Positions 16,017 to 25,643 of a stretch of DNA of 64,000 nt are shown here, piece by piece. The notes beneath the pieces were generated by a model. The model saw nothing but the letters and a program-made list of their open reading frames with translations. It was not told the origin of the DNA and searched no databases. Within the stretch, counting starts at the first letter, position 1, and each line of letters starts with the position of its first letter. The DNA comes from Tropicibacter oceani (GTDB taxonomy: Bacteria > Pseudomonadota > Alphaproteobacteria > Rhodobacterales > Rhodobacteraceae), in contig NZ_CP124616.1 of assembly GCF_029958925.1 (NCBI RefSeq), forward strand, positions 3,596,001-3,660,000, written 5' to 3'. A program made the position numbers and the translations under genes.

Positions 16017-17477
16017 ATGTACGAAAACGCGTTCAACAAGATCGAAAAAGACCTTCGCGCCGAAGAGGGCATCGCCAATGAATTGGACTATGTTGAGCAA
16101 ACCTCTTGGGTGCTTTTCCTGAAGTACCTGCACGATCTGGAAATCGAACGTCAGGACCGCGCCGAATTGGAGGGCAAGGACTACGCTCCGATCATCACCG
16201 GCAAATACCGCTGGGACAAATGGGCCGCGCCCCTGAAAAACGGCGCACTCGATCCGAACGCCATGATTGGCGACGATTTGACCACCTTTGTCGATCAGGA
16301 CCTGTTCCCGCACCTCGCTGCCTTCCGCCAAAGCGCCGAAAGCCCCCAGACCATCCAGTACAAGATCGGCGAGGTCTTTACCGAACTGCGCAACAAGTTC
16401 CGTTCGGGCTATATCCTGCGCGACGTGCTGGAACAGATCGACAGCCTGGCCTTCAACACCCAGGAACAGCGCCACGAACTGTCCGAACTGTACGAAACCC
16501 GCATTCGGCGCATGGGCAACGCTGGCCGCAACGGCGGGGAATACTACACCCCGCGCCCCCTGATCCGCGCCATGATCAAGGTCACCGACCCAAAGATTGG
16601 CGAAACCATCTATGATGGCGCCTGCGGATCGGCGGGCTTTCTGTGCGAGGCTTTTGCCTACCTGACCACCAACCCCGATGGCACCCGCAAGGACGTTGGC
16701 AGCCATTGGGACACCTTGCAAAACCGCACCTTCTATGGACAGGAGAAAAAGGGCCTGGCCTATGTGATCGGGATCATGAACATGGTCCTGCACGGGATCG
16801 AGGCGCCGAACCTGATCCACTCCAACACGTTGAATGAAAACGTGATGGATATTCAGGAATCAGGCCGCCACGACATCATTCTGGCCAATCCTCCCTTTGG
16901 CGGCGGCGAACGGCGCGAGGTGCAGCAGAACTTTCCGATCCGCACCGGGGAAACCGCCTATCTTTTCCTGCAGCATTTCATCCGCAAGCTGCGGGCCGGG
17001 GGCCGCGCGGCTGTGGTGATCAAGAACACCTTCCTGTCCAACACCGACAACGCCAGCGTTGCCCTGCGCCGCGAACTGCTGGAGGCGGCGGAACTGCACA
17101 CCATCCTTGATTGCCCGCAAGGCACGTTTCAGGGCGCAGGTGTCAAGACCGTGGTGCTGTTCTTTGAAAAGGGCGCACCAACGCGCGACATATGGTATTA
17201 CCAGCTTGATCCCGGGCGGTCCCTGGGCAAGACCAACCCGCTGAACGACGACGATCTGGCAGAGTTTGTCGAGTTGCAGCGCACCCGCGCGAATGGGCCG
17301 AAAAGCTGGATCGTGGGTCGCGCCGATCTGGACGAGGACACCTGTGATCTGTCGGTCAAGAACCCCAACGCACCCGAGGCCGAGGCGCTGCGCAGCCCCG
17401 AAGAGATCATCGCCGACATGCTGGCGCGGGATGCCGAGACGGCGCAAATCCTCGAAGACATTCGGGGAATGCTGTGA
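16017..17477 (+). CDS. hsdM: type I restriction-modification methyltransferase subunit
   Basis: A 486-residue N6-adenine methyltransferase subunit. The N-terminal helical HsdM domain (YENAFNKIEKDLRAEEG, LDYVEQTSWVLFLKYLHD) is followed by the AdoMet-binding motif YDGACGSAGFLCEAF and the catalytic NPPFGGGE. Together with HsdS it methylates the recognition sequence and, with HsdR, forms the restriction complex. Its stop overlaps the GTG start of hsdS, so the two are translationally coupled. The codon use resembles the core genome more than that of the adjoining hsdS. Confidence 0.95.
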   Translation: MYENAFNKIEKDLRAEEGIANELDYVEQTSWVLFLKYLHDLEIERQDRAELEGKDYAPIITGKYRWDKWAAPLKNGALDPNAMIGDDLTTFVDQDLFPHLAAFRQSAESPQTIQYKIGEVFTELRNKFRSGYILRDVLEQIDSLAFNTQEQRHELSELYETRIRRMGNAGRNGGEYYTPRPLIRAMIKVTDPKIGETIYDGACGSAGFLCEAFAYLTTNPDGTRKDVGSHWDTLQNRTFYGQEKKGLAYVIGIMNMVLHGIEAPNLIHSNTLNENVMDIQESGRHDIILANPPFGGGERREVQQNFPIRTGETAYLFLQHFIRKLRAGGRAAVVIKNTFLSNTDNASVALRRELLEAAELHTILDCPQGTFQGAGVKTVVLFFEKGAPTRDIWYYQLDPGRSLGKTNPLNDDDLAEFVELQRTRANGPKSWIVGRADLDEDTCDLSVKNPNAPEAEALRSPEEIIADMLARDAETAQILEDIRGML

Positions 17478-18661
17478 AGGCTGGTTGGGATGTAAAAAAG
17501 CTCGGCGAACTTTCGTTTGTTGCCAGCGGTGGCACACCTCTCAAATCAACTGCTGAATTCTGGGACGGGGACATCCCTTGGTACTCATCGGGCGAGCTAA
17601 ATGGCGAATTCACAATAGAGCCGAAAGACAGAATTACTGCTCTTGGGCTTGATAGATCGAACGCCAAGCTATTTCCCAAGGGGTCTCTATTGGTCGGCAT
17701 GTACGATACGGCTGCGATGAAGATGGCGTTGCTTGATCGTGATGCTGCATTCAACCAAGCCGTCGCGGGAATAAAGCCAACACCGCGAACTGACTTACGA
17801 TTCGTCAAGGCTGCACTTGAGGCGATCAAGCCGTCTATAATGGAGCAGCGGCGCGGGACACGTCAGAAAAACCTTAATCTGAAAAAGATCAAGGATATCG
17901 AAATTCCCCTCCCGCCACTCGAAGAACAACAGCGGATTGTTGCGGTTCTGGACGAGGCCTTCGAGGGTCTGGCCCGCGCCCGCGCCCACGCCGAAGCCAA
18001 CCTCCAAAACGCGCGGGAGTTGTTTGAGAGCTACCTTGCGACGGCCTTTTCCGGAGATGAAGCAGGCTGGGATGAATGTGAGCTCAACGATCATGTGCGT
18101 TTCATTGACTATCGCGGGAAGACCCCACCGAAAACAGAAGTCGGTATAAGGCTGATTACAGCCAAGAATGTGAAGATGGGCTACATCCAACGTGAACCCG
18201 AAGAGTTCATTTTGGAAAGTGCTTACGAAGGATGGATGACACGCGGTTTTCCAAAACTAGGCGATGTCTTGTTCTCGACCGAGGCACCGCTTGCAAACGT
18301 TGCACAATTGGACACTGAAGAAACTGTCGTTATCGGTCAGCGATTGATCACTATGCAGGCAGATGAAGACGTTATTTTGGCGGAGTTCTTGAAATTTTCA
18401 CTGATGGCACCCCCCATGCAATCCGAAATTCACAGACGCGGCACAGGCGCAACTGTAGTTGGTATCAAGGCAAAGCTGCTAAAGACAGTGCCTTTGAGGT
18501 TTCCGAAGAACCTTGATCGCCAACGTGCAATCGCAGCGAATTGCCAGAGCGCCTATGATGATATGGAGCGACTTGAAGAAGCATTTAGAGGCAAGCTTCA
18601 AGACATCGACGACCTTCGCCAATCCCTTTTGCAAAAAGCCTTCGCGGGCGAATTAACATGA
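17474..18661 (+). CDS. hsdS: type I restriction-modification specificity subunit
   Basis: A 395-residue DNA-recognition subunit starting at GTG 17474. It has two target-recognition domains (about residues 1-130 and 195-345). Each is followed by a conserved helical spacer: LPPLEEQQRIVAVLDEAFEG in the centre and a second coil ending LRQSLLQKAFAGELT. The TRDs have lower GC than the spacers, the usual sign of exchange of recognition modules. It determines a bipartite target that cannot be predicted by eye. Only one hsdS is present. Confidence 0.93.
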   Translation: MKAGWDVKKLGELSFVASGGTPLKSTAEFWDGDIPWYSSGELNGEFTIEPKDRITALGLDRSNAKLFPKGSLLVGMYDTAAMKMALLDRDAAFNQAVAGIKPTPRTDLRFVKAALEAIKPSIMEQRRGTRQKNLNLKKIKDIEIPLPPLEEQQRIVAVLDEAFEGLARARAHAEANLQNARELFESYLATAFSGDEAGWDECELNDHVRFIDYRGKTPPKTEVGIRLITAKNVKMGYIQREPEEFILESAYEGWMTRGFPKLGDVLFSTEAPLANVAQLDTEETVVIGQRLITMQADEDVILAEFLKFSLMAPPMQSEIHRRGTGATVVGIKAKLLKTVPLRFPKNLDRQRAIAANCQSAYDDMERLEEAFRGKLQDIDDLRQSLLQKAFAGELT

Positions 18662-18678
18662 TGTAACGAGTAGACCTG

Positions 18679-21003
18679 ATGAGCATTCACGACGAAACCG
18701 AAGCCGATACCCGCGCCGAGCGCATAGACCCCGTTTTGGCGGCGGCGGGCTGGGGGCAGAATGGTTCCAGGGTGCGACGTGAGGTGATCTGTCCCGGGCG
18801 CATTCAATCAGGCGGCACGCGCGGCAAGGGGCTGTCTGCTGATTATGTCCTGATCCACAAGGGCCAGAAGCTCGCTGTGCTGGAGGCCAAGCGCGCGGGC
18901 CTAAGCCACCGCACCGGCGTCGGGCAGGCCAAGGACTATGCCACCCGTCTTGGCTCGCGCTTTGCCTATGCCTCGAACGGGTTGGGCTGGTATCAGATCG
19001 ACATGACCACGGGGGCCGAGGGCGACCTGGCCCTGCCCTTCCCCTCGCCCGATGATCTTTGGAACCGCACCTTTGCCACCCCGAACCTGTGGCGCGACCG
19101 GTTTGGCGCGGTCGACTTCGAAACGGACGGCGGCAAGTGGGAGCTACGCTATTACCAGCACAATGCGATCACGGCGGCGCTGGAGGCCGTGGCAAAAGGC
19201 GACCGGCGGATCCTGCTGACGCTGGCCACCGGAACGGGCAAGACCTCCATCGCGTTCCAGATCGCGTGGAAGCTGTTTCAGGCCAAGTGGAACCTGTCGG
19301 GCGACCCAGTGCGCCGCCCGCGCATCCTGTTCCTGGCCGACCGCAACATCCTTGCTGATCAGGCCTATAACGCGTTCAGCGCCTTTCCCAACGATGCCGT
19401 GACCCGGATTGATCCCGCGACCATTCGCAAGAACGGCGGACAGGTTCCCAAGAACGCCAGCCTGTTCTTCACGATTTTCCAGACCTTCATGACCGGCGAG
19501 GGCGAAGAGGTTTACCGCCAGTACGCCCCGGATTTCTTTGACTTCATCGTGATCGACGAATGCCACAGGGGCGGCGCGAACGACCAAAGCGAATGGCGCA
19601 GCCTGCTGGAGTATTTCGAACCGGCCTATCAGCTTGGCCTGACCGCGACGCCCAAGCGAAAGCATAACGCCGATACCTATGCCTATTTCGGCGAACCGGC
19701 GTACACCTATGCCCTGAAGGACGGGATCGAAGACGGCTATCTGACCCCGTTCAAGGTGCGCCAGATGGCCAGCACCATCGACGAATACGTCTATGACGGC
19801 TCGGACGAGTTGTTGGCGGGCGAGGTCGAGGAAGGCACCAGTTTTACCGAAGGCGATTTCAATACGCGCGTGGTGATCGAAGAACGCGAACGCAGCCGCG
19901 TGCGCGAGTTCTTGCAGGCCATAGACCAACGGCAAAAGACCCTGGTGTTCTGCGCGACCCAGGATCACGCTGCCTTGGTGCGGGATTTGATCAATCAGGA
20001 AAAGCGCAGCAATCATCCGGATTATTGCCACAGAGTGACGGCAGAGGACGGCGCGATTGGGGAAAAGTGGCTGCGCACCTTTCAGGACAACGAAAAGACC
20101 ATCCCGACGATCCTGACCACCTCGCAAAAGCTGTCCACGGGTGTCGATGCCCGGAATATTCGGCACATCGTGCTGATGCGTCCAGTCAAGTCGATGATCG
20201 AATTCAAACAGATCATCGGGCGCGGAACACGCACCTATGAGGGCAAAGACCACTTTACGATCTGGGATTTCGTGAAGGCGCACCTGAACTTCAATGATCC
20301 CGAGTGGGATGGCGAGCCATTGCCCCCAGACGAGCCAAACGCCCCAAGAGAGCCGACACCCTCGCCCGAACCGACCGATCCGAATGACCCCAGCGGGACG
20401 GAACCAAGTAACGAGCCGCCGATTGAAAAAATCCGGATCAAACTGTCGGACGGCAAGGAACGGGAAATCCAGTATATCGCGACGACCACCTACTGGAGCG
20501 CGGATGGCACTCCCATGTCTGCCCAGCAGTTCCTTGAGCAGCTTTTCGGAGACCTGTCAGGGTTGATTGAAAACGAGGACCAGTTGCGCCGCATCTGGAG
20601 CCATCCCGACACGCGTATGGAATTGATCAATCAGCTTTCGGATCGAGGCTATGACGGCGAAAAACTGGAAGACATCCGAAGGTTGGTGGACGCCCCGCAC
20701 AGCGATCTATTCGATGTATTGAGCTACATTCTGTACCAGAACGAGAAGCGTTCACGTCACGAACGCGCGGATTTTGCGCGGTCTGACATGGCTGGCGAAG
20801 AAAACGAGGAACTGAAGCAGTTGCTGGTCGGTGTCCTTGGCGCCTATGAAAGGAACGGGACGCGTGAACTGGCCCTTCCGAAGTTGGGTGAGTTCCTGAC
20901 GGCAAGGTATGGTCGCGTATCCGAAGCCAAGGCCAAATTGGGTGATCTTTCTGCGATCAAGGCAGCGTTCTTGAAGGTTCAAGAAGCGCTCTATCGGCAG
21001 TAA
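18679..21003 (+). CDS. hsdR: type I restriction enzyme, helicase/nuclease subunit (EcoEI/KI-like R)
   Basis: A 774-residue motor and cutting subunit. The N-terminal nuclease region has SADYVLIHKGQKLAVLEAKRAG (D and ExK of the PD-ExK site). SF2 motor motifs are LATGTGKTSIAF, VIDECHRGG, GLTATPKR and IIGRGTRTYEG. A Pro/Glu-rich linker (about residues 545-580) precedes the C-terminal helical domain that contacts the methylase. Length fits the shorter EcoEI group. It starts 17 bp after hsdS. The last ten codons and the following ~110 bp recur in diverged form at 33826-33955. Confidence 0.94.
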   Translation: MSIHDETEADTRAERIDPVLAAAGWGQNGSRVRREVICPGRIQSGGTRGKGLSADYVLIHKGQKLAVLEAKRAGLSHRTGVGQAKDYATRLGSRFAYASNGLGWYQIDMTTGAEGDLALPFPSPDDLWNRTFATPNLWRDRFGAVDFETDGGKWELRYYQHNAITAALEAVAKGDRRILLTLATGTGKTSIAFQIAWKLFQAKWNLSGDPVRRPRILFLADRNILADQAYNAFSAFPNDAVTRIDPATIRKNGGQVPKNASLFFTIFQTFMTGEGEEVYRQYAPDFFDFIVIDECHRGGANDQSEWRSLLEYFEPAYQLGLTATPKRKHNADTYAYFGEPAYTYALKDGIEDGYLTPFKVRQMASTIDEYVYDGSDELLAGEVEEGTSFTEGDFNTRVVIEERERSRVREFLQAIDQRQKTLVFCATQDHAALVRDLINQEKRSNHPDYCHRVTAEDGAIGEKWLRTFQDNEKTIPTILTTSQKLSTGVDARNIRHIVLMRPVKSMIEFKQIIGRGTRTYEGKDHFTIWDFVKAHLNFNDPEWDGEPLPPDEPNAPREPTPSPEPTDPNDPSGTEPSNEPPIEKIRIKLSDGKEREIQYIATTTYWSADGTPMSAQQFLEQLFGDLSGLIENEDQLRRIWSHPDTRMELINQLSDRGYDGEKLEDIRRLVDAPHSDLFDVLSYILYQNEKRSRHERADFARSDMAGEENEELKQLLVGVLGAYERNGTRELALPKLGEFLTARYGRVSEAKAKLGDLSAIKAAFLKVQEALYRQ

Positions 21004-21111
21004 ATAGGATCTCTGGGGGCATTATTGGGGGCACTATGAGAAAACCGCAAAAATAACCTACACCCTATCAATAACTTAATGCCGCAATCACAGTCCGTGT
21101 GGGGCACCACT
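20970..21111 (+). repeat. island right end: hsdR tail, TGGGGGCA repeats and attR (copy A)
   Basis: The 142-bp block includes the end of hsdR, two TGGGGGCA octamers (21014, 21026) and the degenerate tRNA-Thr end at 21092-21111. It aligns along its whole length with 33826-33955, which lacks one octamer and has scattered substitutions. The attR differs from attL by one missing G. Confidence 0.85.
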
Positions 21112-21146
21112 GCACCATATAATCCATTGTTTTTCCTCATCTTTAT

Positions 21147-21566
21147 ATGATGATGGAGCGGCCGCGGAACATGGCGGAGAACAACCCTGGCGCCCGCACA
21201 TTTGTCAAAGATGGCGTCTTCTACTTCGTGAGACGCGTCCCGAAAGACCTGCGACAGCACTACACCTCACCAAAAACCGCGTATTCTCTTCGCACCCGAT
21301 CTGTTTCTGTAGCTGCGACCTGGGCCGACAGAGCAGCGCAAAAGCTGGACGACTACTGGCATCACCTCAGGATCAAGGACAGCGATCTTCCGGGCAAACA
21401 CATGCTACGGCAGGCACAGAACACCAACGCAGCCCCAATGGTCTGGGAAGCAACGCCTGGTACCCAGCAATAATCCGTGAAGCTGTCCGAAGCCGTCGCC
21501 ATCTACCTTCGCTTGAAAGGAACAGGGCGTCCGGTGACCTTCCACAGAGCCGCTGAGCGGTCCTAG
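21147..21566 (+). pseudogene. broken tyrosine integrase, N-terminal part only (DUF6538-like)
   Basis: The frame starts at ATG 21147 and encodes the N-terminal domain typical of DUF6538 integrases (FVKDGVFYFVRRVPKDLRQHY, then YSLRTRSVSVAATWADRAA). It is interrupted by an in-frame TAA at 21471-21473. The same frame then continues with the integrase-like KLSEAVAIYLRLKGTGRPVTF until a TAG at 21564. No catalytic domain follows, so the gene is dead. It starts 36 bp after attR, exactly where the integrase of a second, tandem island would lie. The next ~185 bp to 21752 hold nothing recognisable. Confidence 0.75.
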
Positions 21567-21752
21567 GGGCGGGCTGAACTGGCTATGCGATAACGAGGCT
21601 TCAATTGTCCAATCCAGATGAAACTGACCAAGATCCAAGGCTCAAAACACAAGGGTCAGAACCCTGAACGCAAAGCTTTCCCCCTGATTTCGTTGACTTC
21701 TGCATTTCAGATTTTAAGGCCACGCGACACTCACTGCCGGCACCGTGAAACC

Positions 21753-22520
21753 CTAGCGGCCCATCCAGCCCCCATCGACGACGAGAATCTCTCCGTTGAC
21801 ATAGTCCGAAGCCGAGGAGGCAAGGAAGACCACTGGTCCGGCGAAATCCTGCGGCTTGCCCCAGCGCCCCGCGGGGATCCGTTCAAGGATGGATTTCGAA
21901 CGGTCAGGATCATCCTGCAACGCCTGTGTGTTGTCTGTGGCGATATAGCCCGGTGCGATGGCATTCACGTTCACCCCCTTGCCGGCCCATTCGTTGGCCA
22001 GCGCCTTGGTCAGCTGGCCGATGCCGCCCTTGGAGGCCGCATAGCCTGGCACCGTGATGCCGCCCTGGAAAGTCAGGAGCGAGGCGGTGAAGATGATCTT
22101 GCCCCGGCCGCGTTCCACCATGCCACGCCCGATCTCGCGGCTTAACACGAATTGCGCCGACAGGTTCACCTCGATCACCTCGTCCCACCAGTCGTCGGGA
22201 TGCTCGACCGCAGGCTTGCGCTTGATGGTGCCCGCGTTGTTCACAAGAATGTCTGGCGCGATGCCGTCGCTCTCCAGTTGCGCGGCAAAGCCGGTCACCG
22301 CGGCGCGGTCCGAAAAGTCGCATTGGTAAGCGGTGAACTTGCGGCCCAGCGCGGTGACCGCCTGTTCCACCTCGGACCCCGGGGCCAGCGAGGCACTGAC
22401 CCCAACGATATCGGCCCCGGCCTGCGCCAGCGCTTCGGCCATGCCGCGCCCGATGCCGCGCTTGGCACCGGTGACGACGGCGGTCTTGCCGCTCAGGTCA
22501 AATGATTGAAGGACGTTCAT
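21753..22520 (-). CDS. kduD: KduD-like 2-dehydro-3-deoxy-D-gluconate 5-dehydrogenase (SDR family)
   Basis: A 255-residue short-chain dehydrogenase. NAD-binding motif TGAKRGIGRG, NNAG, catalytic Ser in TASLLTFQGG and YAASKGG (YxxxK). The patches NVNAIAPGYIATDNTQAL, RIPAGRWGKPQDFAGPVVFLASSASDYVNG and VDGGWMGR are almost those of E. coli KduD. It interconverts 2,5-diketo-3-deoxygluconate and 2-keto-3-deoxy-D-gluconate. Last gene of the leftward catabolic operon, overlapping the alcohol dehydrogenase gene by 4 bp. In the proposed anhydrogalactose route it yields KDG, which must then be phosphorylated and cleaved by enzymes encoded elsewhere. Confidence 0.82.
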   Translation of the reverse strand: MNVLQSFDLSGKTAVVTGAKRGIGRGMAEALAQAGADIVGVSASLAPGSEVEQAVTALGRKFTAYQCDFSDRAAVTGFAAQLESDGIAPDILVNNAGTIKRKPAVEHPDDWWDEVIEVNLSAQFVLSREIGRGMVERGRGKIIFTASLLTFQGGITVPGYAASKGGIGQLTKALANEWAGKGVNVNAIAPGYIATDNTQALQDDPDRSKSILERIPAGRWGKPQDFAGPVVFLASSASDYVNGEILVVDGGWMGR

Positions 22521-23551
22521 GCAAGCTCTCCTACCTTGATCAGGCTTTTCAACGCGGTCGGGCTGGCGTCCAGCGACTCGAAGGCCTGCTGGATTTGACC
22601 CAGCGGGCTGACATCGGTGATCACCGTGTCCGCGTCGATGGCGCCCTTTGCCACCAGTTCGATGGCCTTGTCGTAGTCCTGCGGTTCATAGACCCGCGCG
22701 CCGATCAGCTTCAACTCGCGCCAGAAGAACTGGAACATGTCGACCTGCGGCTTCGTCGCATGGATCGCCACCATGCAGATGCGCCCGCGCGTCGCGGCCA
22801 CGGCGGTCATCGCATCGACACCGGGTTGCGTGCCCGAGACCTCGAAGACGACATCGGCGCCCTTGCCGCCTGTACGGTCAGTGATCGCCGCCTTCAGGTC
22901 GACCCTGGCGGGGTTGACCGTATCGAACCCGAGTTTCTCGGCAATAGCCAGCCGATTTTCGTTGACCTCGGAGATCACGACCTTGCCGCCCGCATCCCGC
23001 GCCACCATGGCGACCAGCACGCCGATGGGCCCACCGCCGATGACGACCACGTCCTCGCCCGGTTGCACGCTTGCCATGCGCACGTCATGACAGGCTACGG
23101 CCACCGGTTCGATCAGCGCGGCATGGTCCAGACGCATGTCGTCGGGCAGCACATGCAGCGTATGCGCAGGCACGTTCCACAGCTCTTGCATGGCGCCATC
23201 GGTGTCGAGGCCGAGGAACTTGAGTTTGTGGCATATGTGCTGATGCCCCGCGTTGCAGGCCGGGCAATCGCCGCAGTGGTCCAGCGGGCGCACCACGACC
23301 TTCTGTCCCTTGGCAAAGCCGGTCACGCCCTCGCCCAGGTCTTCCACCACAGCGGACAGCTCGTGCCCGACAATCCGGTTCAACCCGACGCGGGCGTCCA
23401 TGTTGCCGTGGTAGACATGCATATCGGTGCCACAGATGCCGCAATAGGCGATGCGCAACTGCACTTGGCCCGCCGCGGGCGGCGGCGCGTTGGCCTCTTC
23501 GACGGCAAAGGTCTTGTTCCCGCGGTAATAGGCGGCGGTGATGGTGCTCAT
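22517..23551 (-). CDS. zinc-dependent alcohol/polyol dehydrogenase, candidate 2-dehydro-3-deoxy-L-galactonate 5-dehydrogenase
   Basis: A 344-residue medium-chain dehydrogenase. Catalytic zinc ligands are in [10 protein letters not shown] and VGHELSAVV. The structural zinc loop is [15 protein letters not shown], with four Cys. The NAD-binding motif is [13 protein letters not shown]. It belongs to the sorbitol/threonine/galactitol dehydrogenase type. Because it lies between the cycloisomerase-like gene and kduD, with 4-bp overlaps on both sides, the most likely reaction is oxidation of 2-keto-3-deoxy-L-galactonate at C5, the known step between those two enzymes. Specificity is inferred from context only. 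Confidence 0.8.
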   Translation of the reverse strand: MSTITAAYYRGNKTFAVEEANAPPPAAGQVQLRIAYCGICGTDMHVYHGNMDARVGLNRIVGHELSAVVEDLGEGVTGFAKGQKVVVRPLDHCGDCPACNAGHQHICHKLKFLGLDTDGAMQELWNVPAHTLHVLPDDMRLDHAALIEPVAVACHDVRMASVQPGEDVVVIGGGPIGVLVAMVARDAGGKVVISEVNENRLAIAEKLGFDTVNPARVDLKAAITDRTGGKGADVVFEVSGTQPGVDAMTAVAATRGRICMVAIHATKPQVDMFQFFWRELKLIGARVYEPQDYDKAIELVAKGAIDADTVITDVSPLGQIQQAFESLDASPTALKSLIKVGELA

Positions 23552-24648
23552 GCTTTCATGTCCTCATGTGCTGAATTCAGTTTGTCCCAGTCGAATTCCA
23601 CGCCCGTTCCAGGCGTATCGGGGGCCACGGCCATGTGATCCTCGACCACCAGCGGGCGGCGGGTGTAGGCGTCGATCGGGAAAGAGTGGACCTCGATCCA
23701 GCCGGCGTTGGGCTGCGCCGAGACGAGGCTGACGTGCAGCTCCTGCATCCCGTGGCTGCAAACAGGAAGCCCATGCTTGCGGCTCAGCTCGGCCACCTGA
23801 AGCCAGCCGGTGATGCCGCCGCAATTGCTGGCGTCGGGCTGGATGAACGACAGCCGGGCATCGGCAAAGGCGTATTCGAACTCGTGGATCGTGTGCAGGT
23901 TCTCCCCCATGGCCAGCGGCATCCCCGTCGCCTCGGCAATCCGGCCATAGCCTTTGTAGTCGTCCGGGATCGTCGGCTCCTCGAACCATGTCAGGTCAAA
24001 GGGTTCAAAGGCGCGTGCCGCTTCGATGGCCTGCTCCACGCTCATCGCGTAGTTGGCATCGACCATGAAGGCCACGTCCGGCCCGATCAACGCACGCACC
24101 GCCTTGATGCGGGCGACGTCCTCGGCCAGCGTGGGCTGGCCGATCTTGATCTTCACGCCGTCAAAGCCGCGCGCGAGGTAGCCGCGAATACTGTCGAGAA
24201 GTTTGGGCAGGGGAAAGTTCAGGTCGATCCCACCGGCATAGGCCCGGCAACGGCGATCCGCGCCGCCCGCCATCTTCCATAGCGGCCGGCCAGAGCGTTT
24301 GCCGCGCAGGTCCCAGAGCGCGATATCCACCGCCGAGATCGCAAAAGACGCGATGCCGCCGCGCGCCACGTAGTGCACATGCCATTGCATGGCCTCGTAC
24401 AGCGCCTCGACGTCTTCGGCATCACGGCCCACCAGGAACGGCGCAAGGTCATGGGTGATCATGGCGACAATCGCATGGCCGCCCCGCCCACCGGTATAGC
24501 TGTAGCCGGTGCCTTGGCTGCCGTCTTCAAGTGTCACTGTGGCGGTGATCAGTTCGAAATGCGTGTGGTCGCCGTGTTTGGCATCGCTCAGCACCTCGGC
24601 CAGCGGCACGTTGAACAGCCGCGCTTCGACCTTGGTTATCCTTGTCAT
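23548..24648 (-). CDS. mandelate racemase/enolase-superfamily enzyme, candidate 3,6-anhydro-L-galactonate cycloisomerase
   Basis: 366 residues from ATG 24648. Catalytic KxK at 166-168 (KIKIG); metal ligands Asp197 (VDANY), Glu223 (WFEEP) and Glu249 (MGENLHT); His299 (CSHGMQE). The protein strongly recalls the Vibrio cycloisomerase that opens 3,6-anhydro-L-galactonate: [57 protein letters not shown] and EVHSFPID all match that enzyme as I remember it. Product would be 2-keto-3-deoxy-L-galactonate. Its start overlaps the permease gene by 4 bp. Other sugar-acid dehydratases of the superfamily are the alternative. Confidence 0.82.
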   Translation of the reverse strand: MTRITKVEARLFNVPLAEVLSDAKHGDHTHFELITATVTLEDGSQGTGYSYTGGRGGHAIVAMITHDLAPFLVGRDAEDVEALYEAMQWHVHYVARGGIASFAISAVDIALWDLRGKRSGRPLWKMAGGADRRCRAYAGGIDLNFPLPKLLDSIRGYLARGFDGVKIKIGQPTLAEDVARIKAVRALIGPDVAFMVDANYAMSVEQAIEAARAFEPFDLTWFEEPTIPDDYKGYGRIAEATGMPLAMGENLHTIHEFEYAFADARLSFIQPDASNCGGITGWLQVAELSRKHGLPVCSHGMQELHVSLVSAQPNAGWIEVHSFPIDAYTRRPLVVEDHMAVAPDTPGTGVEFDWDKLNSAHEDMKA

Positions 24649-25640
24649 ATCGTGGTTCCCTTGGATCGGCTGGCCAGATGGCTTTGCAGCAGGATCACCG
24701 CAAAAAGGAACCCGCCCCGGATGACCATCTGCCAATAGGCGCTAAGGCTGATGACGCCCCGCCCGTTTTCGAAATTGAGAATGTTGAAGACCAAGCCCAA
24801 CAGAAGCGCCCCGGCGACCGTCGCCCCGACCGATCCCATGCCGCCAGTCAGCAGCGTGCCGCCGACCACGACCGAGGCGATGGCCGAAAGTTCCCAGCCC
24901 ACGCCTTCCAGCGGCTGGCCTGCGCCAAAGCCCGAGGCCAGAAAGACCCCCGCCAGCCCGCCACAGGCCCCGCTGAGCGCGTAGACGAAGACCTTGGCGC
25001 GGGTCACGTCCAGCCCCATCATGGTCGAGGCGTCCTCGCCCCCGCCCACGGCCAGCACCGTGCGGCCCAGCGAAGTGCGCTCCAGCACGATCCAAAGTGC
25101 GATGACCACGACAGCGGTGATAACGATGGTCCAGGGCAGAATGCCAAAGGCCTGCTCCATCCCCAGCCTGGTGAAGTTCGAGCCCCAGTCGATGGAGATC
25201 GTCTGCGCCCCCGAGATCACCAGCGCCCCGCCCTTGGCCCCCAGCATGGTGGCCAGCGTGGCGATGAAGGGCGGGATGCGCATCGCCACCACGAAAAGCG
25301 CGTTCAAGCCCCCTATCGCCAGCCCCGCCAGCACCGCGCCGGGCAGCGCCACCTGGATGCCGTAGGGCGACAGGTAAGCCGCCACAACCGACGTGAAGGC
25401 CGCGACCGAGCCGACCGAAAGGTCGATGCCGCCAGTCAGGATGACAAAGCACATGCCGACCGAGATCACGATGAACATCGCGTTGTAGTTCAGAAAGGAC
25501 GAGATGTTGTAGGCACCGCCGAAATTCTCGTAGCGAATGAGGCCAAAGAGGATCATGGCGACCAGCGCCACCCAGACCCCGAAGGAATGCCCGCCGCCGC
25601 GCAGATAGCGCCGCAGGTCGAATGCAGTGTTGTCCAGCAT
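24645..25640 (-). CDS. sugar ABC transporter permease (YjfF/RbsC type)
   Basis: A 331-residue inner-membrane permease of the ribose/galactofuranose (CUT2) class with about nine hydrophobic segments. The conserved EAA-like signature regions are [30 protein letters not shown] and [15 protein letters not shown]. It is the second of two different permeases and would form a heterodimer with the product of the next gene upstream, as YtfT and YjfF do. It lies 3 bp after that gene. Confidence 0.9.
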   Translation of the reverse strand: MLDNTAFDLRRYLRGGGHSFGVWVALVAMILFGLIRYENFGGAYNISSFLNYNAMFIVISVGMCFVILTGGIDLSVGSVAAFTSVVAAYLSPYGIQVALPGAVLAGLAIGGLNALFVVAMRIPPFIATLATMLGAKGGALVISGAQTISIDWGSNFTRLGMEQAFGILPWTIVITAVVVIALWIVLERTSLGRTVLAVGGGEDASTMMGLDVTRAKVFVYALSGACGGLAGVFLASGFGAGQPLEGVGWELSAIASVVVGGTLLTGGMGSVGATVAGALLLGLVFNILNFENGRGVISLSAYWQMVIRGGFLFAVILLQSHLASRSKGTTI

Positions 25641-25643
25641 GCT

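Noticed and set aside
14505-16820. 771-codon antisense frame across the second recombinase and hsdM
   Set aside because: The sense strand encodes recognisable catalytic motifs; the antisense product has no domain.
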